Source: Pseudoxanthomonas sp. JBR18
GTDB taxonomy: Bacteria > Pseudomonadota > Gammaproteobacteria > Xanthomonadales > Xanthomonadaceae
Direction of reading: 5' to 3'
Assembly: GCF_028198165.1 (NCBI RefSeq)
Contig: NZ_CP116339.1
Location: 806,001-870,000 of the forward strand
Length of the DNA stretch: 64,000 bases
A program made the translations under genes and the position numbers. Of the stretch, positions 18,519-28,597 are shown piece after piece. Numbering within the stretch: the stretch's first letter is position 1; each line of letters begins with the position of its first letter. The notes beneath the pieces are model-generated. The model worked only from the letters and a program-made list of their open reading frames with translations. It did not search any database and was not told the DNA's origin.

Positions 18519-18550
18519 AAGAACGGGCCCATCAGGGCCCGTTCTTGTTT
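18519..18550. terminator. Bidirectional terminator between the Ax21-like gene and ribD
   Basis: A perfect 12-base-pair stem (18519-18530 with 18535-18546, loop ATCA) lies between the convergent genes. Short T-rich stretches flank it on both strands, so it can serve either transcript. It abuts the ribD stop codon. Confidence 0.85.
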
Positions 18551-19643
18551 AACCCGTTGGCCGCAGCAACAGGCGCAGATCCGCGCCCACGCGGCGTTCG
18601 TCGATCACCTTCAGGCGGTGCTGGTCGGCCAGCGCGGCCAGTCCCAGCTGCGCGAACAGCGGATGGGTGCCATCGCCGAGCACGGTCGGCGCCTGGTAGA
18701 GCAGCACCTCGTCGACCAGCCCGGCGGCGAGCAAGGCGCCGGACAGGGTGGCGCCGGCCTCGACCTGGACTTCATTGATCCGATGCTGGGCCAGGGCGAC
18801 CAGCACCGCGCGCAGATCCAGGCGCCCCTCGCGCAGTGGCACCTCCTGGTAATGGACGTGGCCATGGTTGGGGACCGGTGCCGCCTGCGGGCCATGCAAA
18901 TAGAGAGTGGGCGCATCGCCTTCCTGCACGCGGGTCTGGGCCAGGGTGGACAGCGTGGCGTCCAGCACCACGCGCAGCGGCGGCCGGAACGCGCGGTCCT
19001 CCTCCGGCCGCGCGGTGAGTGAAGGGTCGTCGGCGATCACCGTGCGCGCGCCGGTCAGGATGGCCCCGGCCCGTGCGCGCCAGCGCTGCACATCGGCACG
19101 CGCGGCCGGCCCGGTGATCCACTTGGATTCACCGCTGGCCATGGCCGTGCGCCCGTCCAGGCTCGCGCCCAATTTGACCCGCACCCACGGCCGACCGCGC
19201 ACCACGCGCGAGATGAAGCCACGGTTGAGTTCGCGCACCTGGTCCTCCAGCAGACCGACCTGGACGATGATCCCGGCCTGCTGCAGCCTTTCGAACCCCG
19301 CCCCGTCCACCTGCGGGAAAGGATCGCGCATGGCGGCCACCACGCGCTCCACGCCCGCGCCCACCAGGGCATCGGCACACGGCGCGGTGCGGCCTGTGTG
19401 CGCACACGGCTCCAGGGTCACATACGCGGTGGCACTGCGCGCCCGCTCGCCAGCGGCGCGCAGCGCAAAGACCTCGGCATGCGGCTGCCCGGCGATCTGG
19501 TGCCAGCCCTCGCCCACCACCTGGTCGCCATGGGCGATGACGCAGCCGACCATCGGATTGGGACGGGTGGTCCACGCCCCACGTTCGGCCAGCCGCAGCG
19601 CGCGGGCCATGTGGGCGTGGTCGAGGGCGGAAAATTCAGACAT
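18549..19643 (-). CDS. ribD: Bifunctional riboflavin biosynthesis protein RibD (deaminase/reductase)
   Basis: Carries the second and third steps of riboflavin synthesis: deamination and then NADPH-dependent reduction of the ribosylamino-pyrimidine. The N-terminal deaminase (about 1-145) has the zinc motif HAE at 55-57 and PCAHTGRTAPC at 79-89. The C-terminal reductase includes KLGASLDGRTAMASGESKWITG. I choose ATG 19643 (364 residues), which has GGGAA upstream; a TTG at 19661 would add six residues. It ends the run glyA-nrdR-GNAT-ribD, outside the FMN-riboswitch operon. Confidence 0.94.
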   Translation of the reverse strand: MSEFSALDHAHMARALRLAERGAWTTRPNPMVGCVIAHGDQVVGEGWHQIAGQPHAEVFALRAAGERARSATAYVTLEPCAHTGRTAPCADALVGAGVERVVAAMRDPFPQVDGAGFERLQQAGIIVQVGLLEDQVRELNRGFISRVVRGRPWVRVKLGASLDGRTAMASGESKWITGPAARADVQRWRARAGAILTGARTVIADDPSLTARPEEDRAFRPPLRVVLDATLSTLAQTRVQEGDAPTLYLHGPQAAPVPNHGHVHYQEVPLREGRLDLRAVLVALAQHRINEVQVEAGATLSGALLAAGLVDEVLLYQAPTVLGDGTHPLFAQLGLAALADQHRLKVIDERRVGADLRLLLRPTG

Positions 19644-20109
19644 CGGCGGTTCCCGTTTCAATGGCCATCACCACGACCTGCAGCGGGCCCAGCGGCAGGC
19701 GATCAAGCGGCGCCCAGCCCAGCCGTGCGTAGTAAGGCACCAGGGCATCCTGACAGTACAGGTGCAGGCGCGGCACGCCGAGTGCGGCGGCCTGAGCCAC
19801 GCAATGCCGCACCAAAGCCGCTCCCACGCCGCGGGCGCGGCCGTCAGGCCGCACGTACAGGGAGGCCAGCCAGGGCGAAACCTGGTCCAGGCGCGGATCG
19901 TCATTGACCAGCAGGCTGACCGAACCGATCCAGTCGCTTGCGTCCAGCGCCAGCCAGGTCGCCGGCATGGCGGTGGCGCCGTGCGCGGCCAGTTCGTCTT
20001 GTGCCTGTTCGACCGTCCAGTCCGGCAGCAGCCCGCCGAACGCGGCGACATGGGCCTGGGCCAACGCGCCCAGATACTGCCGATGGGCGCGCAGAGGCTC
20101 AATCCGCAC
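19636..20109 (-). CDS. GNAT family N-acetyltransferase
   Basis: The 157-residue product has the acetyl-CoA binding region of the GNAT fold: LASLYVRPDGRARGVGAALVRHCVAQA (motif R-x-x-G-x-G/A near 91-97) and a late beta strand HLYCQDALVPYYARLGW. The substrate is unknown. It starts with GTG at 20109, eight bases after the nrdR stop, and its end overlaps ribD by eight bases, so it is probably translated as part of that operon. An aminoglycoside or small-molecule acetyltransferase role cannot be told from sequence. Confidence 0.85.
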   Translation of the reverse strand: MRIEPLRAHRQYLGALAQAHVAAFGGLLPDWTVEQAQDELAAHGATAMPATWLALDASDWIGSVSLLVNDDPRLDQVSPWLASLYVRPDGRARGVGAALVRHCVAQAAALGVPRLHLYCQDALVPYYARLGWAPLDRLPLGPLQVVVMAIETGTADV

Positions 20110-20117
20110 CGCTTCGC

Positions 20118-20651
20118 TCAGCGCTTCTTGGACTTGTCGCCCGGCTTGCCGAACGGCACCACTTCGCCGGAGAGCAGCGAGAGCTGACCCTCGCCGGGCA
20201 GGTCGCGCTCCAGGCGGTCCAGTTCCTCGCGGAAGTCGGCCACGTCCTCGAAGCTGCGATACACCGAGGCATAGCGCACGAAAGCCACGTGGTCGAGCTT
20301 GCGCAGCTCGGCCATGACGAACTCACCGACCCGGCGCGAGGGCAGCTCGCGCTCGGTGGTGCGTCGCAGCTGCTGGATCACCGCGCGCACCGACGCCTCG
20401 ACCTGGTCCTCGGACACCGCGCGCTTGTGCAGCGCCCGGTCGAAGCTCTGGCGCAGCTTGCGCGCGTCGAACGGGTCACGCCGGCCGTCGGACTTGATCA
20501 CCGCCGGCAGCTTGAGCTCGATGGTTTCCAGCGTGCTGAAGCGTTCGCCGCAGGCTTCACACTCACGGCGCCGGCGGATCGTCGCCCCGTCTTCGGACAC
20601 GCGCGAGTCGATCACGCGGGTGTCGCTGTTCTGGCAGAAGGGGCAATGCAC
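20118..20651 (-). CDS. nrdR: Transcriptional repressor NrdR
   Basis: Zinc-ribbon and ATP-cone repressor of ribonucleotide reductase genes that senses dATP/ATP. The zinc ribbon uses Cys3, Cys6, Cys31 and Cys34 (CPFC ... CEAC); the ATP-cone follows from about 49 with [12 protein letters not shown] and [10 protein letters not shown]. The length, 177 residues, is slightly above the usual 150-170 because of a basic C-terminal tail (KSKKR). It lies 12 bases after glyA and upstream of ribD, a frequent proteobacterial linkage. Confidence 0.96.
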   Translation of the reverse strand: MHCPFCQNSDTRVIDSRVSEDGATIRRRRECEACGERFSTLETIELKLPAVIKSDGRRDPFDARKLRQSFDRALHKRAVSEDQVEASVRAVIQQLRRTTERELPSRRVGEFVMAELRKLDHVAFVRYASVYRSFEDVADFREELDRLERDLPGEGQLSLLSGEVVPFGKPGDKSKKR

Positions 20652-20663
20652 GGTGCGCTGGGC

Positions 20664-21917
<1,254 letters not shown>

Positions 21918-21987
21918 CGGGTCTCCGGGAGGGCAGTCTGGGCAGAAGGGTCCACCAGCGGCCGTCGCGCGGCCCGTGGGGGTGCGG

Positions 21988-21993
21988 ATTGTA
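21988..21993 (-). promoter_or_regulatory. glyA -10 candidate
   Basis: TTACAAT on the minus strand includes TACAAT at 21988-21993, about 70 bases before the start codon; the nearest -35 candidate is TTGGTG at 22013-22018 with a long 19-base spacer. No glycine riboswitch or other structured leader was recognised. Confidence 0.4.
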
Positions 21994-22070
21994 AGCCCTC
22001 CGGGCCGGCCCCCACCAATCGCAGGGCCGGAATGCGGCTTCCGATCCCTGGCACACGGTGCGGTATGCGC

Positions 22071-22100
22071 AAAAAAGGCGCCCCTTTGCAGGGAGCGCCT
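22071..22100 (-). terminator. Terminator of the RcnB-like gene
   Basis: On the minus strand AGGCGC/GCGCCT and CCCT/AGGG pair around a GCAA-type loop with one bulged base, followed by TTTTTT at 22071-22076. It lies 26 bases after the stop codon. Confidence 0.85.
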
Positions 22101-22125
22101 GGCAGGCCTCAGGCCCGGCCCGCCA

Positions 22126-22587
22126 TCAATGATTGATCAGCAGGTCGGTGATGATGCCGGTGGCAATGGCGACCATCAGCAGGTTGCCGCGGTCGTCGCG
22201 CACCCAGTGGTAACCGCGGGGCGGACGACGCACGTGATAGCGGTCATAGTCACGCACCACCACGGTCGGGCCGCCGTAGTAATGGCTGTAGCGGTAGCCG
22301 CGGCGGTAGTCGTAGGGGCGGTAGACCACGCGCGGCGGCGGGCGATAGTAATTGCGCTCCACCACCACCCGGCCGCGGTCACGGCCATCGCGGTAGCCGT
22401 CCCGATAGGCTTCTCGCCGCTCGTGGCGATCATGGCGGTCATCCCAATGCCCGCGTCCGCGGTCGCCTCGGTTGTCGTGGCCATGACGCCCATGGTCGTG
22501 GCCCCAGTCGTCGGCCATGGCCGGCGCGGCGGCCAAGGACATGGCAAGGACGGGAATACTCATCAAACTCAAGATCTGGCGCTTCAT
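22126..22587 (-). CDS. RcnB family periplasmic protein
   Basis: The 153-residue product has a signal peptide (about 1-25, ending APAMA), then a very His-, Arg-, Asp- and Tyr-rich region ([11 protein letters not shown], repeats of [10 protein letters not shown]) and the C-terminal RcnB signature [14 protein letters not shown] followed by a hydrophobic [16 protein letters not shown]. RcnB of E. coli is needed for normal nickel and cobalt handling; many family members have other or unknown roles, often envelope stress. Metal binding by the His-rich segment is inference. GGAG seven bases upstream supports the start at 22587. Confidence 0.8.
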   Translation of the reverse strand: MKRQILSLMSIPVLAMSLAAAPAMADDWGHDHGRHGHDNRGDRGRGHWDDRHDRHERREAYRDGYRDGRDRGRVVVERNYYRPPPRVVYRPYDYRRGYRYSHYYGGPTVVVRDYDRYHVRRPPRGYHWVRDDRGNLLMVAIATGIITDLLINH

Positions 22588-22655
22588 GGCTTGCTCCGTA
22601 ACAAGTTGTCACGGGTTCGATGATGAGCCGCGCCGGTGAACGCAAACTGGCTGGA

Positions 22656-22671
22656 AACGTTTCAGAACGTT
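22656..22671. promoter_or_regulatory. Two AACGTT half-sites 10 bases apart
   Basis: AACGTT occurs at 22656-22661 and 22666-22671 between the divergent RcnB-like and ettA genes, one helical turn apart; the first is inside a 10-base palindrome GAAACGTTTC. The geometry suits an operator, but no regulator can be named. Confidence 0.3.
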
Positions 22672-22739
22672 GCCGTTAATCGTACCCAATGCCGCCTGTT
22701 CAGGTTGGCGCCCGCCGCGGTGCGGGAGGCATGAGCGGC

Positions 22740-22745
22740 TATAAT
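22740..22745 (+). promoter_or_regulatory. Consensus -10 (TATAAT) of ettA
   Basis: A perfect TATAAT lies 80 bases before the ettA start codon; transcription would start near 22752. No convincing -35 is seen 16-18 bases upstream. Confidence 0.5.
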
Positions 22746-22824
22746 GCGCGGTCCCTTTCCATCGCCCCACCTCGCCTGCCTGACATGGCGCGGGTGGCTG
22801 GCTGCGTCCTACGCCGGAGATCGC

Positions 22825-24486
<1,662 letters not shown>

Positions 24487-24496
24487 TCAACTGGCT

Positions 24497-24524
24497 CGAA
24501 GCCGCATCGCGGCTTCGGCTTTGC
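24497..24524 (+). terminator. Hairpin just after ettA
   Basis: CGAAGCCG (24497-24504) pairs with CGGCTTCG (24510-24517) and is followed by GCTTTG; the U run is short. It starts 11 bases after the stop codon and may be the first terminator of ettA. Confidence 0.55.
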
Positions 24525-24529
24525 CAGTC

Positions 24530-24570
24530 CCGACTGAGGCATGCCTCAGTCGTCACCGCGCAAGCGGGGA
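24530..24570. repeat. Palindrome with REP-like sequence, shared with 37644-37670
   Basis: A perfect 20-base palindrome (24530-24549, centred on GCATGC) runs into CAGTCGTCACCGCGCAAGCG at 24547-24566. A related sequence, CAGTCGTCATTCCCGCGCAC, sits at 37644-37663 in the gspE-gspF gap. Both are intergenic and able to form hairpins, so they look like members of one dispersed intergenic repeat family. Confidence 0.55.
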
Positions 24571-24603
24571 TCCAGTGCCTTTGATCTGACACCCAGCAGA
24601 TGC

Positions 24604-24631
24604 AAAAAGCCCCGCACGCGCGGGGCTTTTT
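24604..24631. terminator. Bidirectional terminator between ettA and the DUF2501 gene
   Basis: A perfect 12-base-pair stem, AAAAAGCCCCGC (24604-24615) against GCGGGGCTTTTT (24620-24631), has T runs on both strands and separates two convergent genes. Confidence 0.92.
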
Positions 24632-24652
24632 CATTCCACCGACCGCACCGGA

Positions 24653-25114
24653 TCAAACCAGCTTGGTCGCGTTGTCCAGCACGTAGTCACAGGCCTTGTC
24701 CTTGAGCTTGCCGGACACCGAGTCCAGGTTGAAGGACTTGCCGCCGTCGCCTTTGAGCAGGCCCATCACCCCGCTCTTGTAGTCGCTCGACTGCTCGGCC
24801 TGCTGTGGCGTGCCCAGCCCGTACTTGGACATCAGCCTGTCCTTGACCGAACTCACCGCATCGGCGCTGAGGTATTTGCGCTGCACGCAATACTGCAAGA
24901 CACCGGCCGCATTGCCGGCCGTGTTGCCGCTGATCGCCGGCATCGACAGATTGCCGAGCGCGCCCAAGGCGCTCCCGTCCTGGCCGGTGGCTTGCGTCGA
25001 CGCGCCGTCCTTTTGCTTGAGCAGGTCCTTGAAGCTCTGCGCAGAGGCATTCATGCACAAGGCCATCCCCGCGACCAGCAACGTGACCCGCAGGCCGCCC
25101 AGATGCGTTGTCAT
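24653..25114 (-). CDS. DUF2501 domain-containing exported protein (YjjA-like)
   Basis: Start ATG 25114 has GGAG six bases upstream (a GTG one codon earlier is possible), giving 153 residues. A signal peptide ends at about NASA (residue 25). The mature part has LPMPAISG-like glycine-rich sequence, VLQYCVQRKYL, SSVKDRLMSKYG and LKDKACDYVLDNATKLV, with two cysteines that may pair. This resembles DUF2501, the family of E. coli YjjA, whose function is unknown. It lies downstream of def with a 73-base gap. Confidence 0.75.
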   Translation of the reverse strand: MTTHLGGLRVTLLVAGMALCMNASAQSFKDLLKQKDGASTQATGQDGSALGALGNLSMPAISGNTAGNAAGVLQYCVQRKYLSADAVSSVKDRLMSKYGLGTPQQAEQSSDYKSGVMGLLKGDGGKSFNLDSVSGKLKDKACDYVLDNATKLV

Positions 25115-25187
25115 CACGTTCTCCTGTTTCGGTGAAGGACGCTCAGGCTAGCAGGCACGCCATGCGCGACCGCACCCACCGCTCACG

Positions 25188-25715
25188 TCACTTGCCGGTG
25201 CCAATGTCGGGAAACAGCACGTCGGTGAAGCCGAACGTGCTGAAGTCCTTGATCCGAGACGGATACAGGATGCCGTCCAGGTGATCGACCTCGTGCTGGA
25301 CCACGCGCGCGTGGAAGCCTTCGGCGACCTGGTCCACGCGCTGGCCTTCGGCATTCCAGCCGGTGTAGCGGATGCGCCGGTAACGTGGGATCACCGCGCG
25401 CAGGCCGGGGATGGACAGGCAGCCTTCCCAGCCGTCTTCCAGTTCCTCGGACAGCGGTTCGATCACCGGATTGAACAGCGCCGTGCGCGGCACGGCCGGC
25501 GCATCTGGGTAGCGCGCGCTGCGGTCGAAGCCGAACACGATCACCCGCTTGCTCACCGCCACCTGCGGTGCGGCCAGGCCGACGCCAGCGGCGCCTTCCA
25601 TGGTCTGGAACATATCCTCGACCAGGTCGCGCAGCTCGCCGGTGGCGAAGTGTTCGACCGGCTCTGCCCGGGCCAGCAGCACCGGCTCTCCCATGCGAAC
25701 GATGGTGCGGATCAT
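25188..25715 (-). CDS. def: Peptide deformylase
   Basis: Fe2+ hydrolase that removes the formyl group from nascent proteins. The 175-residue product has all three motifs: GVGLAAPQ at 44-51, EGCLS at 97-101 (metal-binding Cys99) and HEVDH at 141-145 (metal ligands and catalytic Glu142). The start ATG 25715 has AAGGAGA upstream and overlaps the pncB stop as ATGA. It is not next to fmt, so it may be one of two deformylase genes in the genome; that is inference. Confidence 0.95.
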   Translation of the reverse strand: MIRTIVRMGEPVLLARAEPVEHFATGELRDLVEDMFQTMEGAAGVGLAAPQVAVSKRVIVFGFDRSARYPDAPAVPRTALFNPVIEPLSEELEDGWEGCLSIPGLRAVIPRYRRIRYTGWNAEGQRVDQVAEGFHARVVQHEVDHLDGILYPSRIKDFSTFGFTDVLFPDIGTGK

Positions 25716-26899
25716 GCGGTCTCCTTCTCGGGCGGCAGCCCGAACACCTGGCGCAAATAGCGCACGTAGCCCGGATCGTCGCACATGCTCTTGCCCGGCG
25801 AGTCGGACAGCTTGGCCACCGGCTGGCCGTTGCAGCGGGTCATCTTGATGACGATGTTCAGCGCCTTGGGGCCCAGGTCATTGGTCAGGTTGGTGCCGAT
25901 GCCGAAGGCCAGCCGGCAGCGCCCGTTGAAGTGCGCATACAGCTGGGCGACCCGCTCCACATCCAGCCCGTCGCTGAAGACCAGGATCTTGGCGCGTGGG
26001 TCGGTGCGATTGGCCTGCAGGTGCGCCAGCATGCGCTCGCCCCAGGCGAACGGATCGCCCGAGTCATGGCGCATGCCGTCGAAGAGCTTGCAGAAGTACA
26101 GATCGTAATCGCGCAGGAAGGCATCGGTGCCGACCACGTCGCTGAGCGCGATGCCCAGGTCGCCGCGGTATTCGCGCGCCCAGGCTTCCAGCGCCGCGCC
26201 CTGCGAGTCGCGCAGGCGCGGGCCCAGCGCCTGGAATGCCTGCAGCCACTCGTGGGCCATCGTGCCCAACGGGGTCATGCCGTACAGCCGCGCCAGGTGC
26301 ACGTTGCTGGTGCCGACGAACTGCGCGCCCAGCCCATCGCGCAGCTGCGGCAGCATGCGCGCATGCCAGGCGTGGGAGTAGCGGCGCCGGGTCCCGTAAT
26401 CGGCGATCGCGCAGCCGGTCCCATCGGGGATCGCACGCAGGCGCTCGATCTTGGCATGCAGCCGACGTTCGCCCTCCTCAAGATTGCCCTGCCCCAAGGC
26501 GTCGAAGTAGACCTCGTTGATGATCGCCAGCAGCGGCACCTCGAACAGGATCGTGTGCAGCCACGGCCCTTCGATTTCCAGTTCGATCTCCCCCGGCGCT
26601 TCGCTCGAGGCTTTCAGCGAGACGTACTTGCGGTCGAAGTGGAACAGTCCCAGGAAGTCGACGAAATCCGGCTTGATGAAGCGCAAGGCGCGCAGGTAAT
26701 CCAGTTCCTCGGCGGTGAAGCGCAGCGTGCACAGCGCATCGATCTCCTCGGAAATGCGCGGCAGGTGCGCGGCCAGGTCAATCCCCGGCGTGCGGCACTT
26801 GAAGCGGTACTGCACCTGCGCGGCTGGGTAGTGATGCAGCACCGCCTGCATCATCGTGAACTTGTACAGGTCGGTGTCGAGCAGCGAGGGAATGATCAT
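25712..26899 (-). CDS. pncB: Nicotinate phosphoribosyltransferase
   Basis: NAD salvage enzyme that makes nicotinate mononucleotide from nicotinate and PRPP with ATP. From ATG 26899 the product has 395 residues. Family marks are [16 protein letters not shown] at the N-terminus, [20 protein letters not shown], and GTMAHEW at 212-218 with the phosphorylatable His216; later [10 protein letters not shown] and [10 protein letters not shown]. The upstream open frame carries no homology. The gene starts 23 bases after the glycosyltransferase stop and overlaps def. Confidence 0.96.
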   Translation of the reverse strand: MIIPSLLDTDLYKFTMMQAVLHHYPAAQVQYRFKCRTPGIDLAAHLPRISEEIDALCTLRFTAEELDYLRALRFIKPDFVDFLGLFHFDRKYVSLKASSEAPGEIELEIEGPWLHTILFEVPLLAIINEVYFDALGQGNLEEGERRLHAKIERLRAIPDGTGCAIADYGTRRRYSHAWHARMLPQLRDGLGAQFVGTSNVHLARLYGMTPLGTMAHEWLQAFQALGPRLRDSQGAALEAWAREYRGDLGIALSDVVGTDAFLRDYDLYFCKLFDGMRHDSGDPFAWGERMLAHLQANRTDPRAKILVFSDGLDVERVAQLYAHFNGRCRLAFGIGTNLTNDLGPKALNIVIKMTRCNGQPVAKLSDSPGKSMCDDPGYVRYLRQVFGLPPEKETA

Positions 26900-26922
26900 G
26901 CGCGCATTATGCGCGCCCGCGT

Positions 26923-27798
26923 TCAGCCAGCCAGCCGACGCCCGGCCGCCTGCGCGAAGTGCGCCCAGATCGCCATCCACACCCCGGCCTGCATCAGCGC
27001 GCCCCGGCGTGGGGCCTCGAAACGCTGGAAGTACCGCCACAGTCCGCGATGCTTGTGCCACTCCACGAACAGCGGCCGCGAACGGCTGGACACCCCACGG
27101 TGATGCAGCACGCACACATCGTTGGCGATCGCCACGCGTGCGCGGGCAATGCGGATACGACGGCACAGGTCCAGGTCCTCGGCATGCAGCCGATAGCCCG
27201 GATCGAACCCGCCCACGTGCTCGAACAGCGCGCGCGAGACGAACATCAGCGCACCGGACACCGCGTCGACATCCTGCACGACCGCACCTGCCTGGGCGTC
27301 CACCGCCAGTTGCCCCCCGCTCCCCGGCGCAAGCAGCATGGCGCCGAAGTCCGGATCGCGACGGCGCGCGGCCGGATCGTGTGCGCCCTGTTCGTCGACC
27401 AGGTCAACGCCCAGCAACACCGGGGCGTGTGCCTGTGCATGGGCGCGCAGACGGACCAGGGTATCGGCCTCGACCATCAGGTCGGGATTGACGAAGGCCA
27501 GCCAGGGCGCGGTGGAATCGCCCGCGCCCTGGTTGCAGCCCACCGAGAAACCGGGGTTGTCCGGATTGCCGATGAAGCGCACGCGTGCATCGCGCGCGGC
27601 GTGGCGCTGGACCAGTTCCAGCGTGCCGTCCTCGGAGGCGTTGTCCACCACCCGGATCTGGGTCACCCCCTCGGCCGTACGCAGACGCGACAGGCACGCA
27701 TCGATGGTCGATGCGCTCTGGTAGGTCACCACGATGGCGGCGATGCCGCCGGATTCAGCCGAAGAGCTCACGTTGCGGTTCCGGCCCGAGCTGGGCAT
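26923..27798 (-). CDS. Family 2 glycosyltransferase (rhamnosyltransferase-like)
   Basis: The 291-residue product is a GT-A glycosyltransferase: [20 protein letters not shown], the nucleotide-sugar loop [30 protein letters not shown] in the place of the DxD motif, [19 protein letters not shown] and the EDLDLCRR motif with its acidic residue. These resemble dTDP-rhamnosyl transferases. Start is uncertain: ATG 27798 lies 41 bases inside the upstream gene without a ribosome binding site, whereas GTG 27771 (282 residues) has GGAAC upstream. The target glycan is unknown. Confidence 0.8.
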   Translation of the reverse strand: MPSSGRNRNVSSSAESGGIAAIVVTYQSASTIDACLSRLRTAEGVTQIRVVDNASEDGTLELVQRHAARDARVRFIGNPDNPGFSVGCNQGAGDSTAPWLAFVNPDLMVEADTLVRLRAHAQAHAPVLLGVDLVDEQGAHDPAARRRDPDFGAMLLAPGSGGQLAVDAQAGAVVQDVDAVSGALMFVSRALFEHVGGFDPGYRLHAEDLDLCRRIRIARARVAIANDVCVLHHRGVSSRSRPLFVEWHKHRGLWRYFQRFEAPRRGALMQAGVWMAIWAHFAQAAGRRLAG

Positions 27799-28597
27799 GG
27801 CAGTCGGCCAGGCGCTCGCGGGCGTCGTGCAGGGGGTCGTTCATCAGGAACTGGGCCAGGCGCGCGTTCCAGGCAGGCCAGCGCGCGGCCAGCGCGTCCA
27901 GGTCGCCCTCGCCCGGACCGCCCTCGCCGCCCCGGGCCACGAACGCGGTCTCGCACAGCACGTTGCGCCAGCCCAGCCCGGCCAGGCGCAAGGACAGGTC
28001 GATCAGGGCCGCATACCAGGTGCGGTAGCTGTGCAGGTCCAGCCCTCCGGCCTTGGCGCGGGCACGACCGCGCAGCGCCACGGCGTGGCTGACCGCGGCG
28101 GGCAGTTCGGGATAGGTTGCGGCCATGGCGGCGCAGGCCTGCGCCATGCGCTGCGGATCGCCCGGCGGCGCGGAGACCTCGCCTAGCCGTGGCCAGGCCG
28201 CCGCTTCGCCGGCGTTGCACCACGGGGTGACGCTGGCGATGGCGGCATCGTTGGCCAGGCAGGCGGACAGCTGGTTGAGCCAGCCCGGCAGCGGCTGGGC
28301 ATCGGGTGCGAGGACGACCACGTCCAGGCCATCGCAGGCCGCCAGCATTTCATCCAGGTGCGCCACCTCGCCCAGCGGCTGCGGGCGCCGGGTGTAGTCG
28401 GCCTTGAGCCGGGTGCGCGTCAGCCAACGCTGGATGAGCGCCACGCCGCGCGGACCGGCCTGTGCGTCGTCGGCCAGCCAGACCTGGGTGCCGGCCGGCG
28501 TCCCCGCCTCCAGCGCGCCCAGGCAGGCATCGAGCGCATCGTCATCCACCCCGACGGGCAGCAGCACGACCGGCAGCGGGGGGCCAGCCGGGCTCAC
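27755..28597 (-). CDS. Divergent GT2-fold glycosyltransferase-like protein
   Basis: I recognise the fold only loosely. The 280 residues show a GT-A-like order: VVLLPVGVDDDALDACLGAL, VWLADDAQAGPRG, GLDVVVLAPDAQPLPGWLNQL, VTPWCNAGEAAAWPR, and a C-terminal LGWRNVLCETAFVARGG. Strong catalytic motifs (DxD, EDxDL) are less clear than in the neighbour, so it may be inactive or specialised. GTG start at 28597, sharing GTGA with the gspD stop; it overlaps the next gene. It is thus translationally coupled between the type II secretion genes and a likely active glycosyltransferase. Confidence 0.55.
   Translation of the reverse strand: MSPAGPPLPVVLLPVGVDDDALDACLGALEAGTPAGTQVWLADDAQAGPRGVALIQRWLTRTRLKADYTRRPQPLGEVAHLDEMLAACDGLDVVVLAPDAQPLPGWLNQLSACLANDAAIASVTPWCNAGEAAAWPRLGEVSAPPGDPQRMAQACAAMAATYPELPAAVSHAVALRGRARAKAGGLDLHSYRTWYAALIDLSLRLAGLGWRNVLCETAFVARGGEGGPGEGDLDALAARWPAWNARLAQFLMNDPLHDARERLADCHAQLGPEPQRELFG

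Noticed and set aside
19644..19661. TTG start for ribD
   Set aside because: ATG 19643 has a GGGAA site at suitable distance and agrees with the family N-terminus.
21918..22070. Glycine riboswitch upstream of glyA
   Set aside because: No glycine aptamer consensus was found; the leader is short, about 65 bases from the -10.
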